Position numbers and translations under genes: made by a program. A stretch of DNA of 64,000 nucleotides from Streptomyces bauhiniae (GTDB lineage Bacteria > Actinomycetota > Actinomycetes > Streptomycetales > Streptomycetaceae), in assembly GCF_004784475.1 (NCBI RefSeq), contig NZ_SRRT01000010.1, positions 116,495 to 180,494 of the forward strand, read 5' to 3'. Below the pieces are notes generated by a model. It was given only the letters and a program-made list of their open reading frames with translations, was not told the origin of the DNA and did not search any database. Shown piece by piece: positions 45,192 through 53,998 of this stretch. The first letter of the stretch is position 1. Each line of letters opens with the position of its first letter.

Positions 45192-45281
45192 GCTGGTTCA
45201 CATCCCCCTCGGACACGCCCCGCTCCCCGCGAGGCGGTGCGTTCGGGCGGACCGGTCCCCTCCGGCTCCGCCCGTCGTCCC

Positions 45282-46574
45282 TCAGGCCGATCCTGCCCCC
45301 TGCGGCGGCGTCGGGAACGGCACGACGGCCACTGTTACGTTGTCGTGGCCCCCGGCGTCCAGCGCGTGCCCCACCAGCACCCGCGCCGCGTGCAGCGGGC
45401 GGCCGGCCGCGTCCGGGGGCAGCACCTCGGCCATCTCCTCGGGCGCCTCGGCGTAGTTCCACAGGCCGTCGGTGCAGACCAGCACCACGCCGGACCGGTC
45501 GGGCTTGAACGAGGCGGTGTGCGGCTCCAGTTCGTAGGCGTCGGCGCCGAGCCAGCCGGTGATGGCGTGGGCGCGCTCGTCGGCGTACGCCTCCGCCTCG
45601 TTCATCAGGCCGGCCGCCACCATCTGGGCCGCCCAGGAGTCGTCCTCGGTCAGCCGGGCCGGGGGCGCGGAGCGGTCGTCCGGCACCCAGTAGGCGCGGC
45701 TGTCACCGACCCAGCCGACCACCAGCAGACCGGAGGCGACCACCGAGGCGACGATCGTGCAGGCCGGGGCGTTCTGGTGCGGGGCGTGCTCGCGGGCGCC
45801 GTCGGGGGTCTCGGCGAGCGCGTCCACGGCCTTCGCGGCTGCCACGATCGCCTCGTGCATCGCCGCCTGCGGATGCGTGCCGCGCGGCAGGGCCGCCAGC
45901 AGCACGTCCCCGGCGGCTCGCGAGGCGGCGGTGGACGCCTCGTCGGGGCGGGTCGCGGAGGAGACGCCGTCGCAGACCACGGCGAGCGCGGCGGGGGAGC
46001 CGTCGGGCAGCGCGGTGTGCGCGACGGTGAAGTCGTCCTCGTTGCGGTGGTGGCGCAGACCCCGGTCGCTGATCGCGGCCACCGGGCCCGACTCCCGCTC
46101 CATGTGGTCGCGTTCGCGGGGCTGGGCGTGCCCGCAGTTCTCGCAGTAGCCGTCGCCGTCCACCCGGCCCGCGCGGCAGGCCACGCACACCTGCGCGGGG
46201 GCCTCCACCCGCGGGTCGGGGGCCTGCAGCGGGTACTCCTCGGGCTCGCTCGGCTCGGCGGGCCGGTCGAAGCGGACCCCGGACGCGGCCGGTTCGGGCG
46301 CGTGCAGCGGGGTGCCGCCGGAGTCGGTGCCGGGCACGTCGGCGGCCCGGTGGGCGCGCGGCTCGGTGCTGCCGGTGGTGGCCGGCTCCGGCTCGGGCCA
46401 GTCGACATCGCCGTCCGGCGCGCCGGTCATGGTCAGCGTCGGCTGGTCCGCGGGCGGCGCGGGCACGGCGGACAGGTCGTATCCGCACGCGCCGCAGAAG
46501 AGGTCGCCCGCTTCGAGCGGTTCCGCGCAGCTCGGGCACTTGGGCAGTGCGGCCTGCTGGGGCATCTGTGACAT
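45282..46574 (-). CDS. PP2C-family Ser/Thr phosphatase with zinc ribbons
   Basis: 430-residue protein. A zinc ribbon stands at the N-terminus (CPSCAEPLEAGDLFCGACGYDL) and another before the catalytic domain (CVACRAGRVDGDGYCENCG). The PP2C domain carries ISDRGLRHHRNEDDF, VVCDGVSSA, VGWVGDSRAYW, VLVCTDGLWNY and GGHDNVTVAVV, with the metal-binding aspartates. ATG 46574 lies 3 bases after the kinase stop. A GTG-type start 12 bases upstream would overlap that stop. It very probably reverses phosphorylation by the adjacent kinase. Confidence 0.88.
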   Translation of the reverse strand: MSQMPQQAALPKCPSCAEPLEAGDLFCGACGYDLSAVPAPPADQPTLTMTGAPDGDVDWPEPEPATTGSTEPRAHRAADVPGTDSGGTPLHAPEPAASGVRFDRPAEPSEPEEYPLQAPDPRVEAPAQVCVACRAGRVDGDGYCENCGHAQPRERDHMERESGPVAAISDRGLRHHRNEDDFTVAHTALPDGSPAALAVVCDGVSSATRPDEASTAASRAAGDVLLAALPRGTHPQAAMHEAIVAAAKAVDALAETPDGAREHAPHQNAPACTIVASVVASGLLVVGWVGDSRAYWVPDDRSAPPARLTEDDSWAAQMVAAGLMNEAEAYADERAHAITGWLGADAYELEPHTASFKPDRSGVVLVCTDGLWNYAEAPEEMAEVLPPDAAGRPLHAARVLVGHALDAGGHDNVTVAVVPFPTPPQGAGSA

Positions 46575-46576
46575 GA

Positions 46577-49033
46577 CTACACCCACGTCCGGGGGCGGTA
46601 ACGGTTGGCCCGTTCCACCAGGTTGATCCTCTCCTCGCCGCCGGGCGCCAGCCGGGCCAGCGTGCGGTAGGCGCGCTCCAGTCCGAAGCGGAGGCCCCGC
46701 TCGTCCAGACCGCTGCCGAGCAGCACCCGCCCGCCGGTGACCGGCCGAGCGGTGTCCTGACCCCTGGAGAGTATCCAGTCCAGGGCGCAGCCGAGGACTT
46801 CGGCCGACAACCGCTCGCGTCGCGCCGGGTCCAGCCCGTACGCGTCCAGCGCCTCGACCTGGCCCGCCGCGGCGGTCAGGTCGTCCAGGAACGGTACGTC
46901 ACCCGCGGCCGCCGTGCGTTGCCGCAGCCGCGCCCGCACCGCCGCGACCCGCGCGGCCGTGTAGTGGATGGACGACTCCGGGACCGACTCCAGCGTCCGT
47001 ACGGCGCCCGCCCGGTCCCCGCTCGCCAGCCGCACCCGCGCCAGGCCGAACGCGGCGCTGACGAAGCTCGGGTCGGTCGCCCACACCAGCCGGTAGTACT
47101 CGGCGGCATTGTCCAACTGGCCCAGCACCTCCGCGCACAGGCCGAGCGCCAGCTTGGGCGCGGCCTCGCCGGGAAAGGCGTCGTAGATCGCGTCGAAGGC
47201 GAGGGCGGCGCTCTCGAAGTCGCCGGTGACCAGGGCGGCCACGCCCCGGTACCAGACCACCCGCCAGTCGTCGGGCCGCTCCCCGTCCAGCCGGGCCAGC
47301 GTCGCGAGCGCGCTCTCCCGGTCGCCGTGCTCCAGCCGGGCCCGCACCCTTCTGAGGCGGGTCTCCACGCCCTGGCCGGGGGCCGACTCCAGCGCGGCGA
47401 TCAGCTCGCCCGGCGCGGAGGCGGCGAGGCCGGCCAGGAAACCGGCGTTCGGGTCGTTCGGGTCGACCAGCGGTACGGGCAGCGCCAGCGCGGCGGCCGG
47501 GGTGTCGACCGGCCTGACCAGCGCGGGCGGCAGAGCGGGCGTTCGGTCCGGACCGGGCAGCGCGCGGGCGCCGAGCCGGGACACCTCGCCGTCCAGCGCC
47601 GGGAACAACTCGGTGTCCGGGACCCGCACTTCGGGCCCGAACAGGGTCGACAGCGCGGGCCGGGCCTGCCCGGTGCTCAGCGAGACGACCTCGCGCAGCA
47701 CACCGGTGAGCTGGTCGGCCATCTCCTGCGCGGAGGCGAACCGGCGGGCCGGGTCGGGATCGGTGGCGCGGACCAGGAAGCGGTAGAAGGACTCGTAGCG
47801 GCGGAAGACCTCGATGGTGTCCGGGTCGGGCAGCGAGTCGGCGTAGACGGTGGTGTAGCCCTGGAAGTCGAAGGTGAGGACGGCCAGGGTGCGGCCCACC
47901 GTGTACAGGTCGCTGGCCGCCGAGGGGCCGACGTCGGCGACCTCGGGGGCCTGGTAGCCGACCGTGCCGTAGATCGCGGACTCGTCGTCGTCCATGCGGC
48001 GCACCGCGCCCATGTCGATCAGCTTGAGCTGGTCCTCGGTCTGGATGGCGTTGTCGACCTTGAAGTCGCAGTACAGCAGGTTGCGGCTGTGCAGATGGCC
48101 GAGCGCCTCCAGCGCCTCGATGCCGTACGCGCACGCCTGCTCCACCGGCAGCGGGTCCCGCCTGCCGTCCGGGGTGCGGCGGGCGTTGGCGATCTCCTTC
48201 AGGGACTTGCCGCCGACGTACTCCATGACGATGTAGCCGTCCAGCGAGCCGGTGCGCTGGTCGAGATGCTCGACGAAGTTGTAGATCCGGACGATGCCCG
48301 CGTGCTCGATCTCCGCCAGGAACCGGCGCTCGGAGATCGCCGCCGCCATCGCGTCCTGGTCCCCGGTGTCCAGCAGGCCCTTGAGCACCACCCACCGGTC
48401 GGACACCGCGCGGTCCACCGCGAGGTAGATCCAGCCCAGCCCGCCGTGCGCCAGGCACCCCGCCACCTCGTACTGCCCGTGCACGATGTCCCCGGCGCGC
48501 AGCTTGGGCACGAAGGAGTACGGGTGTCCGCACTTGGTGCAGAACCCCTCGGTGCGCCCCGGCCGTTCCCCGCGCGCCCGGCCCACCGGCGCCCCGCAGT
48601 CCGAGCGGGAGCAGTACCGCTTGCGCTCGGGCACCTGAGGGTTGTCCAGCACCATCGCGCGCGGGTCGGGCCTCGGCACCTGCGGCACCACGACCAGACC
48701 GGCGCCCAGCCGCCCGCGCGCCGAGGACCCGGAGGCCGAGCCCGAGCCGCGCACCGACACCGAGCGGCCGCCCTGCTTCCCCGACAGCGAGCGGGAGAGC
48801 CGCCCCGACACCGAGCGCCGGGAGCGGGCGGACTGCGAGGAACTGCGGGTGGCACCGCCGTTGATCCCGGTCGGCGCCGAACCGACCGAACCCACCGGCT
48901 CGGGAGCGGGGTTGGGCTTGGGCGGGACCACGGGGGCCAGCCCGCAGGTGTCGCAGTACAGCTCGCCGCCGCCCATGTCCTCGTACGTGCCCGCGCAGTC
49001 GGGGCGCTGGCAGGCGCGCCGTTCCTCGCTCAC
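46577..49033 (-). CDS. pknG: PknG-like Ser/Thr protein kinase with zinc ribbons and TPR domain
   Basis: 818-residue soluble kinase. An N-terminal ribbon (CQRPDCAGTY...CDTCG) is followed by a Ser/Arg-rich stretch (about residues 60-120) and a second ribbon (CSRSDC...CTKCG). The kinase domain has PknG-type features: glycine loop LAHGGLGWIYLAVDR, lysine VVLKGLL, catalytic loop YCDFKVDN in place of HRDxKxxN, metal loop IDMGAV in place of DFG, and YQAPE. The C-terminal half (about 490-818) is a TPR-like helical array. GTG 49033 overlaps the stop of the upstream gene. Mycobacterial PknG controls glutamate metabolism through GarA. The GlnH- and GlnX-like genes upstream support the same pathway here. 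Confidence 0.88.
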   Translation of the reverse strand: MSEERRACQRPDCAGTYEDMGGGELYCDTCGLAPVVPPKPNPAPEPVGSVGSAPTGINGGATRSSSQSARSRRSVSGRLSRSLSGKQGGRSVSVRGSGSASGSSARGRLGAGLVVVPQVPRPDPRAMVLDNPQVPERKRYCSRSDCGAPVGRARGERPGRTEGFCTKCGHPYSFVPKLRAGDIVHGQYEVAGCLAHGGLGWIYLAVDRAVSDRWVVLKGLLDTGDQDAMAAAISERRFLAEIEHAGIVRIYNFVEHLDQRTGSLDGYIVMEYVGGKSLKEIANARRTPDGRRDPLPVEQACAYGIEALEALGHLHSRNLLYCDFKVDNAIQTEDQLKLIDMGAVRRMDDDESAIYGTVGYQAPEVADVGPSAASDLYTVGRTLAVLTFDFQGYTTVYADSLPDPDTIEVFRRYESFYRFLVRATDPDPARRFASAQEMADQLTGVLREVVSLSTGQARPALSTLFGPEVRVPDTELFPALDGEVSRLGARALPGPDRTPALPPALVRPVDTPAAALALPVPLVDPNDPNAGFLAGLAASAPGELIAALESAPGQGVETRLRRVRARLEHGDRESALATLARLDGERPDDWRVVWYRGVAALVTGDFESAALAFDAIYDAFPGEAAPKLALGLCAEVLGQLDNAAEYYRLVWATDPSFVSAAFGLARVRLASGDRAGAVRTLESVPESSIHYTAARVAAVRARLRQRTAAAGDVPFLDDLTAAAGQVEALDAYGLDPARRERLSAEVLGCALDWILSRGQDTARPVTGGRVLLGSGLDERGLRFGLERAYRTLARLAPGGEERINLVERANRYRPRTWV

Positions 49034-50331
49034 TCCTGATCCCCCTTGCCGTCCTCCGGCGCGTACTGCTCCGGGACCCTCGGCGGGGCCAGCAGTTCGG
49101 CCGCCGCCTGCTGGTAGCGCAGCACCGCCTGTTCGGCCACGCGCAGATCGCAGGGCGCGCTCCACAGCATCCGGCGGGCCGCGTCGTACCGCTCGATCAG
49201 CAGCCGGTCCTCGGCCAGGCCGTGCCGGGTGACCTTCGCGCGGTAGGCGTCGAGGCGGCCGCGCAGCTCGGCGCGGACCGCGAGCGGTGCGGTGACCGCC
49301 GTCAACGACTCGCGGGCGCGCAGCAGTTCGTCCTCCGCCCGCTGCTCCAGCGACTCCAGCAGCGGGGAGAGGCGGTGCCAGCGGGCCTGGCGGCGGTACT
49401 CGGCCGCCGCCGCCAACTGCTCCTGGAGCACGGTCGGCGGGCCGCTCACCACCGGGACCTCGGTCGCGGCGATCTTCGCCAGCACCTCACCGCGCGCGGT
49501 ACGCGCCTCGGCCAGGGTGCGGTCGGCGCGCGAGAGCACGTCCCGCAGCCGGATCAGCCGCTCCTCGGCGTCCTGCCGGACGGTGAGCACCGCCTCGATC
49601 TCCCGCCGCACGTCCTCAAGGGCCCGCGCCTCCCGGTCGTACACCGTGGTGTCCGGGCGGCCCCCGCCGGGCGCCGAACCGCCCCCGGCCGGCACCCAGT
49701 GCGCCAGCGGGTCGCGGACGACGTCCTCGCGCAGCGCGGTCAGCGTGGCGGTGATGCCCTCCAGGTCGTCCCCGGAGGGGTGTTCGCCGGGGCGGACGCC
49801 GACGGAGTGGGCCAGCCTGCGGGTGCGCTGGAGTTCGGCGGCGAGCAGGTCGATGCGGGCGGGCAGCGCCGACCACACCGCGTCGGCGGCCACCACCATG
49901 TCCAGCGAGGACGCGTACAGCTCGTTCATCCGGTCCACCAGCGCGGCCAGCGTGAAGCTCTCGCTGAGCACGGCCGAGCCCGAGGCGCCGCCCGCCACGG
50001 TGACCGACTCCCCGCGCAGCAAGGCGGTCAGCTCCACCAGGTCCTCCCGGCTGGACCAGCGGCGCCGGGAGCGGATCTCGCGGGCCTGGCGCAGCGCGTC
50101 GGTGTACGCGTCGAAGCAGGTCCACAGCAGGGTGATCGACGCCTCCGTGGCGGCCCACCGCTCCTTGGTCACCCCGGTCAGCTCGGCGCCCTCCAGCAGA
50201 CGGCGGCCGGCGTGGTCCTGGAGCGCGAACAGCGAGGTCTCGATGGCCTCGTGCTCCTGGCCGAGCCGCGCCAGCGCACGGTCCACCTCGTCCCGGTCCA
50301 TCACCGGCCCGGCGGGGTCCGTGACGCCCAT
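49030..50331 (-). CDS. helical/coiled-coil protein of unknown function in the PknG cassette
   Basis: 433-residue, almost wholly alpha-helical soluble protein rich in Ala, Arg, Glu and Leu, with long heptad-like stretches (for example REIEAVLTVRQDAEERLIRLRDVLSRADRTLAEART). No membrane segment or catalytic motif was found. It is translationally coupled to the kinase (stop and GTG overlap) and follows the GlnH-like gene by 45 bases. I infer a scaffold or signal-relay part of the pathway, because no equivalent is known to me in the mycobacterial set. ATG 50331 or ATG 50301 could be the start. Confidence 0.72.
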   Translation of the reverse strand: MGVTDPAGPVMDRDEVDRALARLGQEHEAIETSLFALQDHAGRRLLEGAELTGVTKERWAATEASITLLWTCFDAYTDALRQAREIRSRRRWSSREDLVELTALLRGESVTVAGGASGSAVLSESFTLAALVDRMNELYASSLDMVVAADAVWSALPARIDLLAAELQRTRRLAHSVGVRPGEHPSGDDLEGITATLTALREDVVRDPLAHWVPAGGGSAPGGGRPDTTVYDREARALEDVRREIEAVLTVRQDAEERLIRLRDVLSRADRTLAEARTARGEVLAKIAATEVPVVSGPPTVLQEQLAAAAEYRRQARWHRLSPLLESLEQRAEDELLRARESLTAVTAPLAVRAELRGRLDAYRAKVTRHGLAEDRLLIERYDAARRMLWSAPCDLRVAEQAVLRYQQAAAELLAPPRVPEQYAPEDGKGDQE

Positions 50332-50376
50332 CGATCACCTCTCGCTGCTGTGTGGTCCATCCGGCCCGTGCGTGCT

Positions 50377-51429
50377 TCAGCTCTCGCGCAGGTACTTCGG
50401 GGCGGGCGGTCTGGAGGACCGCGCGTCCTCGCCCAGTGTGGCCGACAGCCACTTGTCGTACGACGCCTGCCAGCCGTGGGCCCGGTAGTCCACCAGCACG
50501 CGGTTGACGCGGCGTACGAGGTCGGTGGCGTCCTTCTTCATCGCCACGCCGTAGTACTCGGTGGTGAACGGCTTGCCCAGCACCTTCACCGTGGGGTCCT
50601 GCGCGGCCTGGCTGGCGGCCAGCGCGCCGTCGGTGACCACCGCGTCCGCCTCGCCGAGCTGGAGCCTGACCAGGCAGTCCAACTGGTTGGGGACGGTCGC
50701 GGAGAAGTCCGTGGTGGCGGGCAGCGCCTTGCGCTCCCGGTCCGCCTTCAGCCTGCCGTACGCGGTCGAACCGGCCGCCGTGCAGACCTTCTTGCCGGCC
50801 AGCGTGGAGTCGTAGCCCTTGATGGCGGAGGCGTCGGGGACGAGGAGCTGCTGGCCGGTCTTGAAGTAGGGGGCGGAGAACGCCACGTCGCGCAGCCGGT
50901 CGCAGGTGATGGTCATCGTGCGGACCACCATGTCGACCGTGCCGTCCTGGATCGCGGGGATGCGCTGGCTGGTCGGGATCGCCTTGAACTGGACGTCGTC
51001 CGGGCTGCCGAGGATGTCCTCGGCGATGCGGTGCACCAGGTCGATGTCGAAGCCCTCCAGCTCCGCGCCCTCGGTGTTGGGGTTGCGGTACCCCCAGCGG
51101 TAGCTGTTCTGGTCGATGCCCACGATCAGCTTGCGCTTGTCGCCCTTGCGGGCCTTGATGGCGTCGATGGTCGGGCCGTCCGCGCCGGACGGGGCAGGGG
51201 TGCGGTTCTGCGCCGACGGCTCCTCGCAGTCGTCCGCGCGGGCGGGGCTGCCGGTGACCAGGCTCCGGCCCGCCGGTCCCGTACCGGCCGCCGGGTGCGC
51301 CTGGGTACGGGGGAGCAGCAGCACGAACGCCAGTGCCAGCGCGCACAGCACCGCCATCGCGCCGACCCCGCCCCAGCCGCGCAACCGGGTGCGCCTCCGC
51401 GCCGCCTCCATCGCCTGGCCCCCTGTCAC
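50377..51429 (-). CDS. glnH: GlnH-like extracellular solute-binding protein
   Basis: 350-residue family 3 solute-binding protein. The N-terminal hydrophobic segment (VGAMAVLCALALAFVLLLP) has no lipobox cysteine, so it is either a signal peptide or a membrane anchor. The mature domain has the amino-acid-binding pattern KLIVGIDQNSYRWGYRNPNTEGAELEGFDIDLVHRIA, MVVRTMTITCDRLRDVAFSAPYF and the closing DAVVTDGALAA segment. No ABC permease or ATPase for amino acids is nearby, so it is likely a sensor, as with GlnH of mycobacteria, which signals through GlnX to PknG. GTG 51429 overlaps the upstream stop. Confidence 0.85.
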   Translation of the reverse strand: MTGGQAMEAARRRTRLRGWGGVGAMAVLCALALAFVLLLPRTQAHPAAGTGPAGRSLVTGSPARADDCEEPSAQNRTPAPSGADGPTIDAIKARKGDKRKLIVGIDQNSYRWGYRNPNTEGAELEGFDIDLVHRIAEDILGSPDDVQFKAIPTSQRIPAIQDGTVDMVVRTMTITCDRLRDVAFSAPYFKTGQQLLVPDASAIKGYDSTLAGKKVCTAAGSTAYGRLKADRERKALPATTDFSATVPNQLDCLVRLQLGEADAVVTDGALAASQAAQDPTVKVLGKPFTTEYYGVAMKKDATDLVRRVNRVLVDYRAHGWQASYDKWLSATLGEDARSSRPPAPKYLRES

Positions 51430-52841
51430 CGGTACTCCGAAAGCCTGCGCCCGATGCCGAACACCGCGCCCGCCGCGCCCAGGACGCCGAGCACGGCCGC
51501 GCCCTCGGGCAGCCCGGTCATGGCGTCCCGGCCGTCGGCTGCGGCCCGGTCGAACTCCGTCTGCTCGTGGTCCAGCGCGCGGGTCAGGCTGCCGTCCACG
51601 CCGTCGAAAGCGGCGCCGGTGGTGTCGTCGGCGCCGATCACCTGGTCAAGGGCGCGCTGGTAGTTGCCCCGCTCGTCCTCGGTCCGGGCCGTCTTGTGCC
51701 GCTTCTTCCACTCGGCCGAGTCGCCCAGGGCCGAGTCGACCGGTGCGCCGCCCTTGTCGTCGTCGGCGAGCCGCCGGGCCTCGGTGAGGCGGGCGTCCAG
51801 CGTGGCGAGGTCGCGGTCGAAGGCGTAGTAGTACGCGTCCTGCTTGGTGCCCTTCACCTCGACGGTCTCCGCTCCGCGCGCCACCAGGCTCAGGTTCTCG
51901 TTGCCGCGCGCCTTCAGGGCGGCGATCTGGGCGTTGTGCAGCACGTTCAGCGAGCGGATGCCGTGGTCGTAGGAGCCGAACAGCCCGGAGCGGGCCACGG
52001 TGTGGCCGACGACCAGCCACAGCAGCACCACCACGGTCGCGGCCGAGGCGGCGACCAGGCCGTGGTTCAGGACGCGGTTGGTGCGGCGGAAGTCCCGGTA
52101 CTGGGCGAGTCCCAGCGCGGCCAGCGCGAGCAGGCCCAGCGCGATCGCCGCCCAGGGGTAGGGGGTGGCGTCCGCGTAGTCGGCGTCCAGCCGCTGGTTC
52201 TCCTTGGTGTACAGGTCCTGCGCGGCCGGGAGCATCTCCGTCTGCATCTTCTCGTTGGCGTACCGCAGATAGGCGCCGCCCACCGGGTAGCCCTGGCGGT
52301 TGTAGACGCGGGCCTGCTCGATGAGGCCCTTGTACTCGGGCAGCAGCCGGTTCAGCTTGCGGACGGTGGCCTCGGAGGGCGAGCCCGGCTCGGTGTCGGC
52401 GGCGGCGCGGACCAGGCCGGAGGCGGCGGTACGGATGTCGTCCTCGTACCGCTCCCGGTTCGCGGCGCTCTCCCTCGGGCCGGCCAGGAAGCCGGTGGAG
52501 GCCGCGGTGTTGGCGTCGGCCAGCGAGCGGTAGATCGCGGCCGCGCCCGAGCTGAGCGGCTGGCTGCGGGTCAGCACGTCGTCGGCGGCACTCGCCCGCT
52601 CCCCGCTCTGCCAGGCGGTGACGGCCCCGAACGCGACGACCAGCAGGGCGAGTACGGCCCCGATGACCCGCAGCCGCCCCGGCTCCGTGGTCGCGGCGTC
52701 CCGCAGCCGCTCGGCCCCCTCGGCGAACGCGGTGCGCCGCACGGGAGGCAGGCCGGAGGGCCCGCGCTGGGCGGGGATCGTGGCGGTGGCCGAGGTGGCC
52801 GGTGGTGCGAACGCGGCTCTGCTCTGCGGCGGTTGTGTCAC
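51426..52841 (-). CDS. glnX: GlnX-like transmembrane sensor
   Basis: 471-residue membrane protein. A cytoplasmic Pro/Ala-rich N-terminus of about 60 residues leads to TM1 (VIGAVLALLVVAFGAVTAW). An outer four-helix-like domain is followed by two central membrane helices (AAIALGLLALAALGLAQY and LVAASAATVVVLLWLVVGHTV), a second outer helical domain, and a last hydrophobic segment (VLGVLGAAGAVFGIG). The layout matches the mycobacterial GlnX type that couples GlnH binding to PknG. GTG 52841 has GGGGGAGGT upstream and begins MTQPPQSR. It is the first gene of the cassette. Confidence 0.78.
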   Translation of the reverse strand: MTQPPQSRAAFAPPATSATATIPAQRGPSGLPPVRRTAFAEGAERLRDAATTEPGRLRVIGAVLALLVVAFGAVTAWQSGERASAADDVLTRSQPLSSGAAAIYRSLADANTAASTGFLAGPRESAANRERYEDDIRTAASGLVRAAADTEPGSPSEATVRKLNRLLPEYKGLIEQARVYNRQGYPVGGAYLRYANEKMQTEMLPAAQDLYTKENQRLDADYADATPYPWAAIALGLLALAALGLAQYRDFRRTNRVLNHGLVAASAATVVVLLWLVVGHTVARSGLFGSYDHGIRSLNVLHNAQIAALKARGNENLSLVARGAETVEVKGTKQDAYYYAFDRDLATLDARLTEARRLADDDKGGAPVDSALGDSAEWKKRHKTARTEDERGNYQRALDQVIGADDTTGAAFDGVDGSLTRALDHEQTEFDRAAADGRDAMTGLPEGAAVLGVLGAAGAVFGIGRRLSEYR

Positions 52842-53017
52842 CTGACCTCCCCCATGGTCATCCGTTGGCCGCCAGTATCGCCGCCCACGCCCCCCTCCGC
52901 ACCAGCCTTCACCGCATCTTGATCGGATCGGGGCACGAAGCGGGGCTCTACCCCGTCTGTCCAGAAACACGCGGAGTCACTCACGTTGGTTCCCCTGGGC
53001 GTTCTGGCGGCGCTGGT

Positions 53018-53998
53018 TCAGGTGCGGCTCGGCTCCCAGGCCAGGCGGGCCCGCTCCAGTGCCTCGGGTGTTACGGCCAGGTGGTCCAGGCCGAGCAAGG
53101 CTGCGCCCAGGACCGGGGGAGCGGTGACCAACTGGGGTTCTGCGAGCGGGGCTTGGGTGGTGAGGCGGGTGCGGATGCCCTCGTCCAGTTGGGGGTGGCC
53201 CGCTGCGAGGACGCTGCCGCCCAGGAGGACCGGGGTGGGTTCGGTGAGGAGGTCCAAGCGGGCCAGGGCGATCTTTGCCATCCGGGTCACCTCCTCCGCC
53301 AGGCGGTCGACCAGGGAGCGGGCCACCGGGTCGCCGTCGGCCGCCGTGGCGAAGAGGACCGGGGTCAGCTCGTGGCGGCGGGCCGGGGCGAGCCGGCCGA
53401 GGTGCAGGGACTCGATCAGGGCCGCCATCGTGGGCAGGCCGAAGTGCGCCGGAAGGGTGCGGGACAGCTCGGTCGGCCCGCCCCGGCCGTCCTCCGCGCG
53501 GGCCGCGTGCCACAGGGCCTCCTCGGCCAGGCCCCAGCCGCCGCCCCAGTCGCCGGAGAGCCTGCCCAGGGCGGGGAAGCGTGCCGTACGGCCGTCGGGG
53601 CGCATGCCGACGCAGTTGATGCCCGCCCCGCACACCACGGCCACGCCCCGCGGCTCGGCCACCCCGGCGCGCAGGACGGCGAAGGTGTCGTTGCGCACCG
53701 CCACCGACGCGCCCCACGCCCGCGCGCTCACCGCCGCCGCCAACTGCTCCTCCTCCACCGGGAGATCGGCGTTGGCCAGACAGGCCGAGACGTGCGAGAC
53801 GTACGGCACCCCCGCCTCGGCCAGCGCCCGTTCCACCGGCTCGGCCAGCGCCGCCAACGCCCGCTCCACGCCCACCACCGGGGGCCGGAAGCCGCCGCCG
53901 CGTGCCGTGGCCAGCACCTCGCCGGCCGCGTCGAGCACGGCCACGTCGGTCTTGCTGTTGCCCGCGTCGACGGCGAGGACGGTCCCGGTCAGGCCCAC
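53018..53998 (-). CDS. BadF/BadG-type ATPase, probable N-acetylglucosamine kinase
   Basis: 326-residue ASKHA-fold kinase with phosphate-1 motif AVDAGNSKTDVAVLD, phosphate-2 region VCGAGINCVGMRPDG and adenosine region VLLGGSVLAAG. The protein GDWGGGWGLAEEAL segment is characteristic of the NAG-kinase-like BcrAD/BadFG group. Its GTG overlaps the GH4 gene by 10 bases. That pairing suggests phosphorylation of a sugar released or processed by the GH4 enzyme; the exact sugar is inferred. Confidence 0.78.
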   Translation of the reverse strand: MGLTGTVLAVDAGNSKTDVAVLDAAGEVLATARGGGFRPPVVGVERALAALAEPVERALAEAGVPYVSHVSACLANADLPVEEEQLAAAVSARAWGASVAVRNDTFAVLRAGVAEPRGVAVVCGAGINCVGMRPDGRTARFPALGRLSGDWGGGWGLAEEALWHAARAEDGRGGPTELSRTLPAHFGLPTMAALIESLHLGRLAPARRHELTPVLFATAADGDPVARSLVDRLAEEVTRMAKIALARLDLLTEPTPVLLGGSVLAAGHPQLDEGIRTRLTTQAPLAEPQLVTAPPVLGAALLGLDHLAVTPEALERARLAWEPSRT

